Below the pieces are notes generated by a model that was given only the letters and a program-made list of their open reading frames with translations, was not told the origin of the DNA and ran no database searches. A stretch of 64,000 bases of DNA from Symbiodinium natans (lineage: Eukaryota; Sar; Dinophyceae; Suessiales; Symbiodiniaceae), in the NCBI GenBank assembly GCA_905221605.1, contig CAJNDS010002168.1, positions 915,765 through 979,764 of the forward strand, given 5' to 3'. Shown in pieces: positions 10,172 to 18,916 of the stretch (position 1 is its first letter; the number at the start of each line of letters is the position of its first letter). The position numbers were made by a program, and so were the translations under genes.

Positions 10172-13100
10172 ACAGGTTATGAGCGCCCAAGGCTCAGCTG
10201 CGCACCACTCCGCTGTGTTGGTGAATGGCACCACGGGTACCAATGGGTACGGTGCGACGAATTCGAGCCCGATCCCGCCTCCTCCTCGTGATGATGAACA
10301 ACAAGTTGAAGCTTCGGGATCGGGGAGGGCAAGTGGACAAGGACTCAGTGCAAGTGCTGGTGAAGTGGATGCAGGATGGGATGCAGCGGCGAGCCCAGAG
10401 GTAGAAGCTGCGGGTGGACAGACGGGGCCAATGAACCGCCCGGTGGACCACGACGTTGCCTACACGGAAGCTGCTGTGTTTCAAGGAGCAGAATACTTCA
10501 CACCGAGATCGCGGACCTCTATGGCACCTTGGGGACCTTTTCCCCAAATGGAAACGCTGCCGTCGGGGTGGTCGTGGATTTCTAGGGTGGGAGCGCGGAT
10601 TATGGGGGCTATTGGCTCCAATGAGCTGGTGCCCAGTCCTTTGGCCTCACCACCTCGTCAAGTTGGTGGATCGTCTACGTTGACCCCGCAGGGACCAAGG
10701 CCCAGGGGCCAGAATCTGACACCGCCATCATCAAGTGGGCTGTCTGTGGAGGCGGTGCAAGCTGAGGTACAACGTCAGCTGGGCCCTTTGCTTGATCGGC
10801 TTGAGATGGCCGAGCAGAGGAATAGTCTTCTTGAAGGACAGCTGAAGCAACAAATGACAGCAGGCATGGCAACCACCAAGACCCTTCGAAGCCCTACGGA
10901 GCAACCGGCTACAACAGCGTCCTCATCGTGGTCGGCAGCGCTGGGTCTTCCTCGCCATGAAGTGCCTCTACCTCCAAGTCTACCTCGTAAAGAACCCCTA
11001 GGATGGACTGGGATGCATGGAGGTCCTCTTGCAGATGAACATGGTTTTCCTGAACCACGAAGGCATTCGCATCAAGAACCTACGCAGGATGGGGGGGTAA
11101 GACAAAGTTTGGCTTCAGTGGCTGAGGACTCGGCAGGAAACGTTGGCCCGCTCTGCAAGGACCGGGATGCCTCGGAGACAGGTCGGGGGAACATGGCTTC
11201 GGGAGGAGAAGGTTCCAGTGCACATCGGGGCCGCTCGCGTGAAGGCCTGGGAAGCTTCGAGGGTGTCTATGGGAACGCCGGAGCAGAACCAACTGGAAGC
11301 CAGGGCATCTTGGGATCTTTGTTTTCAAGGAACAAAGGAAGGTCCCCATCGCCGCCCCCTGATCAAGGAGGACTTACGTCGGCACCGATGATCGAAGCAA
11401 TTGCCCGTGGAGTACGTCAGCTTCAGGAGCTTCAAGAGCGCAATCTTCAAGGAGCACGTGGAGGGGATTCTCCGGGAGGAACGGAGACCGTGAAGCCGGG
11501 GCTCCAAGCTCTGCTGACGTTAACGGTCCCGGGAACGAAGGATGCACCGCTGGTTTTTCAGGACTGGATCGAGGTGATCTCCACCGGCATGAAGGACTTG
11601 AGCGAGAATAGCGGGGCATGGTGGGAGGCCGTCCTTCGAACGGTCGAGGGCTCGTACTCCAAGTGGCTTGGGGCTACGCAGTTGGAGCGGCTGACGATTC
11701 AGCCAGAGGATGCCGACTACGCAGTGAAAGGGAGGTGGACGCGGGTGAATGCACGCGCGTGCCAGCTGCTGCTCAACGCTGTCCCGGAGGTGGTTCGCTC
11801 GGACTTGATCGCGAGGAGGGCAACGCAGGACGTAACTCAGCTGGTGTTCCGGTTGTTCGTGCTGTACCAGCCGGGGGGGTCTTCCGAAAGGGGACACACT
11901 TTGGCGCAACTCCAATCTCCACCTCACGGGACGAATGTCGCGGAGACTCTGGAAATCCTGCGTGGATGGCCTCGACATCTACGACGGTGCCAACAGCTTG
12001 GAATGAGTGCTCCAGACCCAACAGTCCTGGCGAAAGGGTTGGACATGGCTACGGCGAAGGTCATCACTGGAAACCCGGATGCTCATTTCAGGACGCAGCT
12101 GCTACGCACTTCTTTGCGTTTGGACGCGAAGCCCACCCTACGCCAGGTGGAGGATTACCAACGGCACCTGCAGGCGGAGGTGGAACAGATGGCAGCGGCT
12201 GGCGGGATGGATACCAACCCGAAGATTAGGGCTACGTCTACGTCGTCCATGCCTCATCCAGGAACTACAATGACGTCGTCGCCGCCCACCTCGCCGACTG
12301 GAAAGGACACCAATGAAGCCTTGTGTAGGTACTTCAGCAAACCCTCGGGCTGTAGAAGGGGAGAAAAGTGCCCGTACAAGCATGATATGGCCAGCTTCCC
12401 CAAAGATCAACGCATGAAGAAGTGCCTGGCGTGTGGGGCTGAGGGTCATCGAGCTCGAGAGTGCCCAACGAAAGGTGGAGGAAAGCGAAGTCATGCAAAG
12501 CGTGAAGAAGGAGCTGAGCGGATGCAAATTCCACCGACCACGCCAAAGGTCGCCGAGATACAGGCCACGTCTGCTGAAGCAATACCTTCGTCCTCATCCA
12601 GCACGATCATGTCATCAAGTGGGTCGTCAATCCCACCTTCGGCGGCTACGATTGGCAGCGCAGAAGGGGTGGCGACTACCCCTGGAGAGCCTGTGTGGAC
12701 CCTGGATAACTTGATGCAGGCCGCCCAGCAGGTTGTGATGGCTAAGAGCGCGGGTGAGAAAGGTGACATCAAGTTGAAGGCGGCGAAGGTCATGGAGTTG
12801 GACGCCATTAATGAAAGGAGCGACAGGGCACCTATGGCTTTGGCGGATACCGGCGCTACCCATTCCCTACGTCATCCGCATTCGCAGGAGGAGTGGGATC
12901 AAAGCATGTGGGTTAATGTGGTCTTAGCCGGCGGTGAGCAAGTTCAGATGAAGATGAATAACGCCGGCACGCTGCTTTTTGGAGCGGACGGAACTGCCAG
13001 GGAGACCACAACGAATGCCATCGTCCCAGTGGGTGAGCTGGTGAAGACCCTGGGGTATCGATTCGAGTGGGGGCCTGCGAGCTGCCATTTGGTGGGCCCA

Positions 13101-13421
13101 GATGGGACCATTGTGCGGCTTTCGACCAAAGAAGGGTGCCCGCACATCTCGGAGGCCAGGGCTTTGGAGCTCATCTCGAAGATCGAGAAGAAGAAGCTGG
13201 ACCAGTTCACCGAGAATGTCAAGGGCACAGAGGCCAGGGTTCAGGCGATGGCGAGGACGCTGGATAAGTCGTGGTTCGACTACCTGGGCGAGGCTTGCTA
13301 TGGGCATTCAGGCCAAGAGGACAAGGCAGTCGCGGCGGCTCCCTTCTTGAAGGACGTCCCTGCGGAGGCACTGTATGGCCTGGCAACGAAGTGGACAATG
13401 AGAGTGGATGGCAGATCCTGA
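10134..13421 (+). CDS. Gag-protease polyprotein of the retroelement
   Basis: 1,095 codons. The first ATG (10134) lies inside the LTR; the methionine at residue 16 (10179), just past the LTR, is an equally good start. The N-terminus is Pro/Ser/Gly-rich, with a probable coiled coil at about residues 205-240. A helical capsid-like region spans about 457-685 and is expected to form the particle. Next come a CCCH finger (C731, C740, C746, H750) and a CCHC knuckle (C764, C767, H772, C777), the nucleic-acid-binding part. The protease active site is DTG at 905-907 (MALADTGATHSL). The tail after the protease (LGYRFEW to LELISKIEKKK) is shared with the fragment at 7654. The frame stops at 13421 before any integrase, so later domains need the -1 frame that overlaps it for 151 bases. 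Confidence 0.93.
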   Translation: MSMPATLEANLEQQVMSAQGSAAHHSAVLVNGTTGTNGYGATNSSPIPPPPRDDEQQVEASGSGRASGQGLSASAGEVDAGWDAAASPEVEAAGGQTGPMNRPVDHDVAYTEAAVFQGAEYFTPRSRTSMAPWGPFPQMETLPSGWSWISRVGARIMGAIGSNELVPSPLASPPRQVGGSSTLTPQGPRPRGQNLTPPSSSGLSVEAVQAEVQRQLGPLLDRLEMAEQRNSLLEGQLKQQMTAGMATTKTLRSPTEQPATTASSSWSAALGLPRHEVPLPPSLPRKEPLGWTGMHGGPLADEHGFPEPRRHSHQEPTQDGGVRQSLASVAEDSAGNVGPLCKDRDASETGRGNMASGGEGSSAHRGRSREGLGSFEGVYGNAGAEPTGSQGILGSLFSRNKGRSPSPPPDQGGLTSAPMIEAIARGVRQLQELQERNLQGARGGDSPGGTETVKPGLQALLTLTVPGTKDAPLVFQDWIEVISTGMKDLSENSGAWWEAVLRTVEGSYSKWLGATQLERLTIQPEDADYAVKGRWTRVNARACQLLLNAVPEVVRSDLIARRATQDVTQLVFRLFVLYQPGGSSERGHTLAQLQSPPHGTNVAETLEILRGWPRHLRRCQQLGMSAPDPTVLAKGLDMATAKVITGNPDAHFRTQLLRTSLRLDAKPTLRQVEDYQRHLQAEVEQMAAAGGMDTNPKIRATSTSSMPHPGTTMTSSPPTSPTGKDTNEALCRYFSKPSGCRRGEKCPYKHDMASFPKDQRMKKCLACGAEGHRARECPTKGGGKRSHAKREEGAERMQIPPTTPKVAEIQATSAEAIPSSSSSTIMSSSGSSIPPSAATIGSAEGVATTPGEPVWTLDNLMQAAQQVVMAKSAGEKGDIKLKAAKVMELDAINERSDRAPMALADTGATHSLRHPHSQEEWDQSMWVNVVLAGGEQVQMKMNNAGTLLFGADGTARETTTNAIVPVGELVKTLGYRFEWGPASCHLVGPDGTIVRLSTKEGCPHISEARALELISKIEKKKLDQFTENVKGTEARVQAMARTLDKSWFDYLGEACYGHSGQEDKAVAAAPFLKDVPAEALYGLATKWTMRVDGRS
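10172..10188 (+). other. Probable primer-binding site, Met-tRNA anticodon-loop type
   Basis: Directly after the 5' LTR lies CAGGTTATGAGCGCCC. Its complement contains CTCATAACC, matching the anticodon loop (CUCAUAA) of a methionine tRNA rather than the tRNA 3' end. Drosophila copia uses a comparable internal, half-tRNA priming site. The tRNA of this organism is not in the window, so this is inference. Confidence 0.4.
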
Positions 13422-15580
13422 AGAAGCTGACATTCCTCAACCGGAGGCAGCGGCGACGCTTGTGGTCATCGAAGAGCTGGGTGGTTCATCTCTTTGCTGG
13501 AAAGACGAAGAAGGAGGCATTCAGCTGGTTGAACGATGGCGACAGGGTCCTCCTGGAGCTGGACATTGCGAGGTCCCAAGGCCACAACCTATTGGACCAG
13601 GACTTGTGGCGGGCTTTGTCATGGGCGGCGTCGCAAGGCAAGATTGCAGCAGTCATCGGAGGGCCGCCGTGCAGAACATTCAGTCGACTTCGTTTTCGGG
13701 AGCCAGGGCCATCGCCAGTACGTTCTCGGGCAAACCCGTATGGGTGGCCGGACCAGTCACCCAGTGAAAGATTGCAGGTGACCCGGGATACCAAGCTGTT
13801 CGTTCGCATGCTTTGGCTCCATGCAAAATCGACGGCAGGGAGGTTGCAAAGTTTGGGCCGGAGAATGTCAGCATCGACGGTGGCGTTTGTTCTGGAGCAG
13901 CCCCAAGACCCCCATGAGTACTTGCCGAGCACGACCCCAAACTGGAGTGAGTTGCCATCATTCTGGGATACCGAAATGTGGAAGAGGTACGCAGCGGAGG
14001 CAGGACTCACGGAGGTCAGCTTCGAGCAGGGCGCCTATGGTCACAAAGCCATCAAGCCGACGACGCTGGGAACGAACATGATGTCTCTGGCGTTGCTTCG
14101 AGGAGCGAAAACCAAAGGGGTCCTCGAGCCTTTCGACGGCCCATCCGAAGCTCTGGCGGCGTGGGCTCCAGGCCTATGCGCAGCGATATCTCTGGCCTTG
14201 AAGGAATGGTTGGTGACCCCGGCATTGACGGCTATGACGGTGGGCCAATGGAAGGAGCACGTGGCTCGGGGCCATTTGCCTCCTCGTCGGGACTGCTTGT
14301 ACTGCAGCATGTTCGGGGCCAGTGGAAGACCGCATCGCCGAGTGAGCCATCCGGAGATGTTCACGTTAACATCCGACCTTTCTGGCCCGCATGAAGCAGG
14401 ATTGGACCACAACGCCCGAAGCCCCTTCTACAAGCAGTTCAAAAACCTGTTGGTGTGCAAGTACCGATTTCCAGCGTCGTTTGCCAATGGGACCTGGGAA
14501 GAGACTGCTGAGGATGGGGAGGTAGTCGATGAGAACACCAGCCCGTTCGACGAGGGTGACCAATTGGAGAAGGAGTTGGAGCCATATAGCCCTTCTGAAC
14601 CTGAGGACCAAGAGCAAGATGAGCGAAACGCCCATGTGGGTGCAGGTGTGAGTGATGGTGATGGTGAGTTGGAGGAGGATTGTGAAGCTGAGGAAAGTGG
14701 AAAGAGGGTGCAAAACCCTCAGATGGCGGAAGGGGACACCAAACCTCCAGAATCCACCTACTTGGTCTTCGCCACGCCCTTGGTTTCCGGAACCTCAGCT
14801 GAGATCTTGGAAGCTCTGCAGGACATCCTCACATATCTTCGCCATCACAATCTACCTGTCCTACGACACCACTCTGACAAGGCCTCTGCGTTTCAAGGAA
14901 GGATGATCCGCTCCTACCTGAAGAACCAGTCGATCAGGGTGACGACATCGGAGCCGGGAGTGCCTCAGTCTAATGGTTCGGTGGAGCAGACGGTCAGGTG
15001 GGTGAAGCAAAGGACAAGGACGCTGCTTGGGGCTTCAGGGCTGCCGAAGAAGTTGTGGCCGCAGGCGGCTGCAGCGGCGGCTGCCATGCAACGGGCGGAC
15101 GTTCTGGGCTTCATGACAAAGTTGATGGCGCCGTTTGGGGCGAAGGTCATGGTGAAGAAGCGGCACTACGACTACGACCTCAAAGAAAAATCGAAGGCAA
15201 AGGACTCCTTTGGCGCGAAGTGGGAGGAAGCGAGGTACGTGGGCTTGTCTGACTATGTCCAGGGTGGCCATCTGGTGTTTAACGAGGCGAGAAACTCATT
15301 CATCCACACCACCAATGTTCGAGTTGGGCTACATGATCCTGGTTTTCCCAGTGACGTCCTCGAAGCATTGATGAACGGCGCCTACATCGTGATTCGCAAA
15401 ACCATCCTCTCACAAAGAACTACGCGGTGGTCATCAAGCCTCCGAAATCTGGTGGAAGCTTGTGGGTCGAACTGCAAGATGGAGATACAGTGCGAGGGCC
15501 GATTGTGGCCGCCTCTGACAACAAAGGAACTTACTTCGGTTGCGCCCATCCCATGCCGGACAGACAAGTACGACGAGTAG
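13271..15580 (+). CDS. Methyltransferase-like domain plus integrase (middle frame)
   Basis: 769 codons from a GTG that is only the formal edge of the open frame; true entry is probably by -1 shift or fused reading near 13390-13421. Residues about 65-275 have a C5-cytosine-methyltransferase-like order: VVHLFAG (71-77, motif I-like), IGGPPCRTFS with the Pro-Cys pair (C134, motif IV), FVLEQP (E209, motif VI-like) and a C-terminal KPTTLGTN (262-269). Integrase follows: HHCC finger (H330, H335, C342, C345) and catalytic D369, D536, E572 with 35 residues between the last two (HHSDKAS to SNGSVEQ). About 100 mostly acidic residues (roughly 404-490) separate the first two aspartates, giving a gap of 166. 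A chromodomain-like or other C-terminal targeting module was not recognised. Activity of the methyltransferase is unproven; motifs VIII-X are not clear. Confidence 0.88.
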   Translation: MVRLPGRGLLWAFRPRGQGSRGGSLLEGRPCGGTVWPGNEVDNESGWQILKKLTFLNRRQRRRLWSSKSWVVHLFAGKTKKEAFSWLNDGDRVLLELDIARSQGHNLLDQDLWRALSWAASQGKIAAVIGGPPCRTFSRLRFREPGPSPVRSRANPYGWPDQSPSERLQVTRDTKLFVRMLWLHAKSTAGRLQSLGRRMSASTVAFVLEQPQDPHEYLPSTTPNWSELPSFWDTEMWKRYAAEAGLTEVSFEQGAYGHKAIKPTTLGTNMMSLALLRGAKTKGVLEPFDGPSEALAAWAPGLCAAISLALKEWLVTPALTAMTVGQWKEHVARGHLPPRRDCLYCSMFGASGRPHRRVSHPEMFTLTSDLSGPHEAGLDHNARSPFYKQFKNLLVCKYRFPASFANGTWEETAEDGEVVDENTSPFDEGDQLEKELEPYSPSEPEDQEQDERNAHVGAGVSDGDGELEEDCEAEESGKRVQNPQMAEGDTKPPESTYLVFATPLVSGTSAEILEALQDILTYLRHHNLPVLRHHSDKASAFQGRMIRSYLKNQSIRVTTSEPGVPQSNGSVEQTVRWVKQRTRTLLGASGLPKKLWPQAAAAAAAMQRADVLGFMTKLMAPFGAKVMVKKRHYDYDLKEKSKAKDSFGAKWEEARYVGLSDYVQGGHLVFNEARNSFIHTTNVRVGLHDPGFPSDVLEALMNGAYIVIRKTILSQRTTRWSSSLRNLVEACGSNCKMEIQCEGRLWPPLTTKELTSVAPIPCRTDKYDE

Positions 15581-18519
15581 ACCCATTCAGAAGACATTGG
15601 GTGATGCCATGGAAAGGGAAAAGGACAGTGCTTGTCGGCTGCACCGTGAACACCATGAGGGGATTAGACACCTTGGCCTATGAAGTCCTAGAAGACCTGG
15701 GCTTTGTGGTTCCCGTGGTAGCTTTGGAAGCGGGTTCTGGGGAAAGACCAACAGGTGTAGCGGCGCAATGCGTGGTGGATCGGGCGTGTGAAGCTGTGGA
15801 GAGCGGCCAACATGAGATCGAGGATGATGAGGTGGAGTTCGAGTTCAATTGGGGAAAGCCCTGTGCAAATTGGGACTTGGATTTCGCGGGCGACGTTGGG
15901 GGCACAGAAGAAAATGCCCTCTGGGACATCGCAATCCCACTGCCCACATCGTCAGCGGTTGATGGCAAAGCTTTGCAGCGAAAGTCCGTGATGATGGTAA
16001 GGATGCAGCCTGGCGAGCCAACATGGGAGGAGGCGTTCCTGAAGAAGGTGGAGGTGAGCTACACGACCGGAATTGAGGAGGTGTTGAAATCGTTGGCAAA
16101 GCCCCTGGCAGTGGTCCACAATGTTGCGCAGGCGGAGGTGATCCCGGTTCTGGAATCCTGGAGGCAATCCATCCAGAAAGAGTTGGACGCGGTATCGCAC
16201 GCCATCATCAAGGTGGTCCCAGGCCAGGAGGAGTATTACCAGATCCTGAACATGCCAGGCCTCCAGGTGCTGCCGATGAAGTTTGTCTTCACTTGCAAAC
16301 CTCCAGCTGAGGCGCCGGAGCGGCCAGAGGACCCATGGTATCGCCGAAAGGCGAGGATCGTGGTGTGTGGAAATCATGCCCAAGACAATGAAAACGAAGT
16401 CTACACGTCGGGAGCCACTGCCGAGGTCCTTCGAATTGCAATTGCGCTGGCAAGCCGAAGGGGATGGAAGCTGGGAGTGATCGACGTGACAGCGGCCTTC
16501 TTGAGGACGCCGATCCGCAATGAGCCTGGGTTCCCAGTGGTGGCTGGAAGCCCTCCGAAGCTTCTACTTCGCCTGGGACTCATAAAGCCTGGTGAACTTT
16601 GGTATTTCACCCATGCTTTCTACGGGATGAAGGAGAGCCCGCGCCTATGGAGTCGCTTTAGAGATGGCGAGATGAACATCCTCACCTTCGTCGTTGGGGA
16701 TATCAAGTACCTCCTGCACCAGGGCAAGATCGAGGACACGTGGTGGACCATCCAGACCGAAGACGGCACCATAGAAGGTCTGGTCATAATTTACGTGGAT
16801 GATTTCCTCATATGTGCAATGCTTGAGGTCATCAAGGCGTGCGCAGCCGCGATCGAGAACCTGTGGAACACGGGAGGGCTGCAGATTATTGGTCGAGACC
16901 AACCGGTGAGGTTCTTAGGAGTGGAGATCGAGGAGGTAGAGGGTGGCTATGTGTTGGGACAGAAGGCCTACATAGAAGAGTTGCTCCGCCTGCATCGTAT
17001 CCCAGAGACCGCCTTGAACCTCATCCCCGTGCCCCGCGACATGGCAAACTTCGATGTGGAAGAAGGTGTGATTGCCGAGGCTACCGCGATCCGAGATGCT
17101 CAACAATACGCGGGAGAGCTGTTATGGATTTCGCAAAGGACCCGACCAGATGTCGCCTTCGCTTCCTCATTGGCGGCATCACTCAGCACAAGAGATCCAA
17201 TGAGGGTTTCAACGGTGGCGGAGAGAACTTTGGGTTTTCTCCAGAGGACAAAGCATTGGGTGCTGAAGTTCATCGCAGACTCCACAGAGCTCCATGGATA
17301 TGCTGATGCCTCCTTTGCGCCGAGCGGCGGGAAGAGTCACCAAGGTGTGGCAATCCTGCTCTACGGATGCCCAATTATGTGGAAGTCGAGCCGTCAAACG
17401 ACCACGGCAATCTCCACGGCGGAGTGCGAACTTGGTGCAGAGCTGGACGGAGCGCTGGCGCTGTTGTCAAGTGGGGCGACGATGGAGGATTTGGGCCTGA
17501 GCGATCTTTCCAAGCAGTTGTGGTGCGATAGCACCTCGGCAATCTCCATCTCGAAAGGAGCATCAAGTTGGAGGACACGCCACCTTCGCGTGAAGGCAAT
17601 GTGGCTTCAGGAAAGGCTAGAGGCGCATGAGCTCGGCCTTGGCCACATCGAAGGCCGACTACAACTGGCAGATCTATTGACGAAAGCCTTGACGTCAACC
17701 AGGATACTGGAGTTGGCAAGATTGTGGGGTCTTGGCCCGCGGGAGGAAGCAACGGACTCGATCAACCCCGGGACAGGAAGCACAGCTCGAGCGGCAGCAG
17801 CACGTGAACAAGCAGCGCGGGTGATGACAGTGATGATTTGGTGCATGATGGCTGTGCGTTCGGAGGGACGGACGCAGCCTGAAAGCTCCGGAAGGGTCGA
17901 AGGCCATGTGCGCAAATCCTTGGAGCTGGACACCGACCTGGCATCGCTGTTCTTCATGTTGTTGGTGGTTGGTGGAATCTTGACCATGTGGGAGATCGCG
18001 AAATGGATGGGCTATGAGTTCATCGTTACGTGGACACCAGGAGCAAAAGAACGGAAGATACGACGACTGAAGAAGGTGAGGGATGCAGCCGCCATGGCAA
18101 TCCAGGACGAATTGCAGGCGAGGAAGGCCCGGGGACGTCGTGAAAGAGAAGAAGAGCAGGAGATATCTCAGCTCCTTGGCTTGCCGCAGGCCCCGACTAC
18201 GCCTTGCCCGACTCGTCCATGTCCAGAGCACGATGACAGGCCGACCCCGCCGCCTATGCCCCCGGGAAGTTCACATGAAGTATATGATCCACCGCCACCT
18301 CCATCTACATCTTCAATAAGAAGGGCCCGTAGGAACTACACACAGTACGTACCCATGCCGCCGGAGGCCATCTACCTCATCAACGACAGCGACAAGTACC
18401 ATGCATACAACAATTGTGCCGGCTTGAGACGTTTATCAAAGCCTTTGATGTACAGACAGCTTTGTACGTTTTGTAAAGATCAAGCGCAGGCTGAATCTGC
18501 ATTCCCAATCCCTAGCTGA
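15427..18519 (+). CDS. Reverse transcriptase-RNase H with membrane-segment tail
   Basis: 1,030 codons from a GTG at the frame edge. In this frame the sequence reads LTKNYAVVIKPP from about 15409, so the coding switch from the previous frame lies near 15390-15410. The copia-type reverse transcriptase (RVT_2) begins near residue 284 (MKFVFTCK), with first catalytic D353 (GVIDVTAAFL) and YVDD at 456-459. RNase H shows D627 (GYADASF), E666 (STAECE), D701 (WCDSTSA) and H719 (RHLRVKAMWLQE). The tail after about 760 is unusual: a hydrophobic helix at about 838-856 (LASLFFMLLVVGGILTMW), a basic coiled-coil-like stretch, a proline-rich linker and a terminal H992/C997/C1013/C1016 cluster. The stop is 18517-18519. 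Confidence 0.93.
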   Translation: MVIKPPKSGGSLWVELQDGDTVRGPIVAASDNKGTYFGCAHPMPDRQVRRVDPFRRHWVMPWKGKRTVLVGCTVNTMRGLDTLAYEVLEDLGFVVPVVALEAGSGERPTGVAAQCVVDRACEAVESGQHEIEDDEVEFEFNWGKPCANWDLDFAGDVGGTEENALWDIAIPLPTSSAVDGKALQRKSVMMVRMQPGEPTWEEAFLKKVEVSYTTGIEEVLKSLAKPLAVVHNVAQAEVIPVLESWRQSIQKELDAVSHAIIKVVPGQEEYYQILNMPGLQVLPMKFVFTCKPPAEAPERPEDPWYRRKARIVVCGNHAQDNENEVYTSGATAEVLRIAIALASRRGWKLGVIDVTAAFLRTPIRNEPGFPVVAGSPPKLLLRLGLIKPGELWYFTHAFYGMKESPRLWSRFRDGEMNILTFVVGDIKYLLHQGKIEDTWWTIQTEDGTIEGLVIIYVDDFLICAMLEVIKACAAAIENLWNTGGLQIIGRDQPVRFLGVEIEEVEGGYVLGQKAYIEELLRLHRIPETALNLIPVPRDMANFDVEEGVIAEATAIRDAQQYAGELLWISQRTRPDVAFASSLAASLSTRDPMRVSTVAERTLGFLQRTKHWVLKFIADSTELHGYADASFAPSGGKSHQGVAILLYGCPIMWKSSRQTTTAISTAECELGAELDGALALLSSGATMEDLGLSDLSKQLWCDSTSAISISKGASSWRTRHLRVKAMWLQERLEAHELGLGHIEGRLQLADLLTKALTSTRILELARLWGLGPREEATDSINPGTGSTARAAAAREQAARVMTVMIWCMMAVRSEGRTQPESSGRVEGHVRKSLELDTDLASLFFMLLVVGGILTMWEIAKWMGYEFIVTWTPGAKERKIRRLKKVRDAAAMAIQDELQARKARGRREREEEQEISQLLGLPQAPTTPCPTRPCPEHDDRPTPPPMPPGSSHEVYDPPPPPSTSSIRRARRNYTQYVPMPPEAIYLINDSDKYHAYNNCAGLRRLSKPLMYRQLCTFCKDQAQAESAFPIPS

Positions 18520-18538
18520 AGAAGCCTTGCGGCTCTCC

Positions 18539-18548
18539 AGAGGAGGAG
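18539..18548 (+). other. Polypurine tract
   Basis: AGAGGAGGAG immediately precedes the 3' LTR. This is the expected site where plus-strand DNA synthesis is primed in LTR retroelements. Confidence 0.8.
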
Positions 18549-18855
18549 TGTGGATATGAAGGGCATGGGAAGCTGTGTGGGGAGAGAGCGTAGCGCCTAA
18601 AGGGTATGCTGCGTTTGAAGACCCGAGAACGCCAATGCGACTTGCTGGTTCAAGGGAAGGCTACGATGTCATGATAAACCCTTGGCCAGCACCTTTTATG
18701 GAAGTGTACAGTCTTGTAACGTCACACGAGATGACGTAAGCAGAATAGTAACTTGACATGTCTCTTGTGCTTTGAGCGGAAGAAAGGGGATCTTTCGTCT
18801 TTGCGAGCAGCGCATGGATGTCAATGCCAGCAACCCTTGAGGCAAACCTGGAACA
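18549..18855 (+). repeat. 3' LTR
   Basis: 307 bp, no difference from 9865-10171 found by eye. The flank after it starts AAAGG, which does not repeat the AGGAC before the 5' LTR. Confidence 0.95.
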
Positions 18856-18878
18856 AAAGGGAAAACGGTTGGTAACTC

Positions 18879-18916
<38 letters not shown>

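Larger units (their letters stand above)
9865..18855 (+). mobile_element. Ty1/copia LTR retrotransposon with methyltransferase-like domain
   Basis: The element is 8,991 bp, bounded by two 307-bp LTRs (TG...CA) that I find identical, so insertion or gene conversion is recent. Internal order is gag, CCCH and CCHC zinc fingers, aspartic protease, DNA-methyltransferase-like domain, integrase, reverse transcriptase, RNase H, then a C-terminal tail with a membrane segment. Integrase before reverse transcriptase is the copia order. The coding region falls into three frames, each reached from the previous one by a -1 step. A polypurine tract precedes the 3' LTR. No target-site duplication is seen (AGGAC before, AAAGG after). 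Retroelements carrying cytosine methyltransferases are known from dinoflagellates, so this type is not wholly new. Confidence 0.95.

Noticed and set aside
10194-18319. Forty-odd shorter frames overlapping the retroelement
   Set aside because: Out-of-frame or antisense shadows of the three polyprotein frames; no independent motifs.
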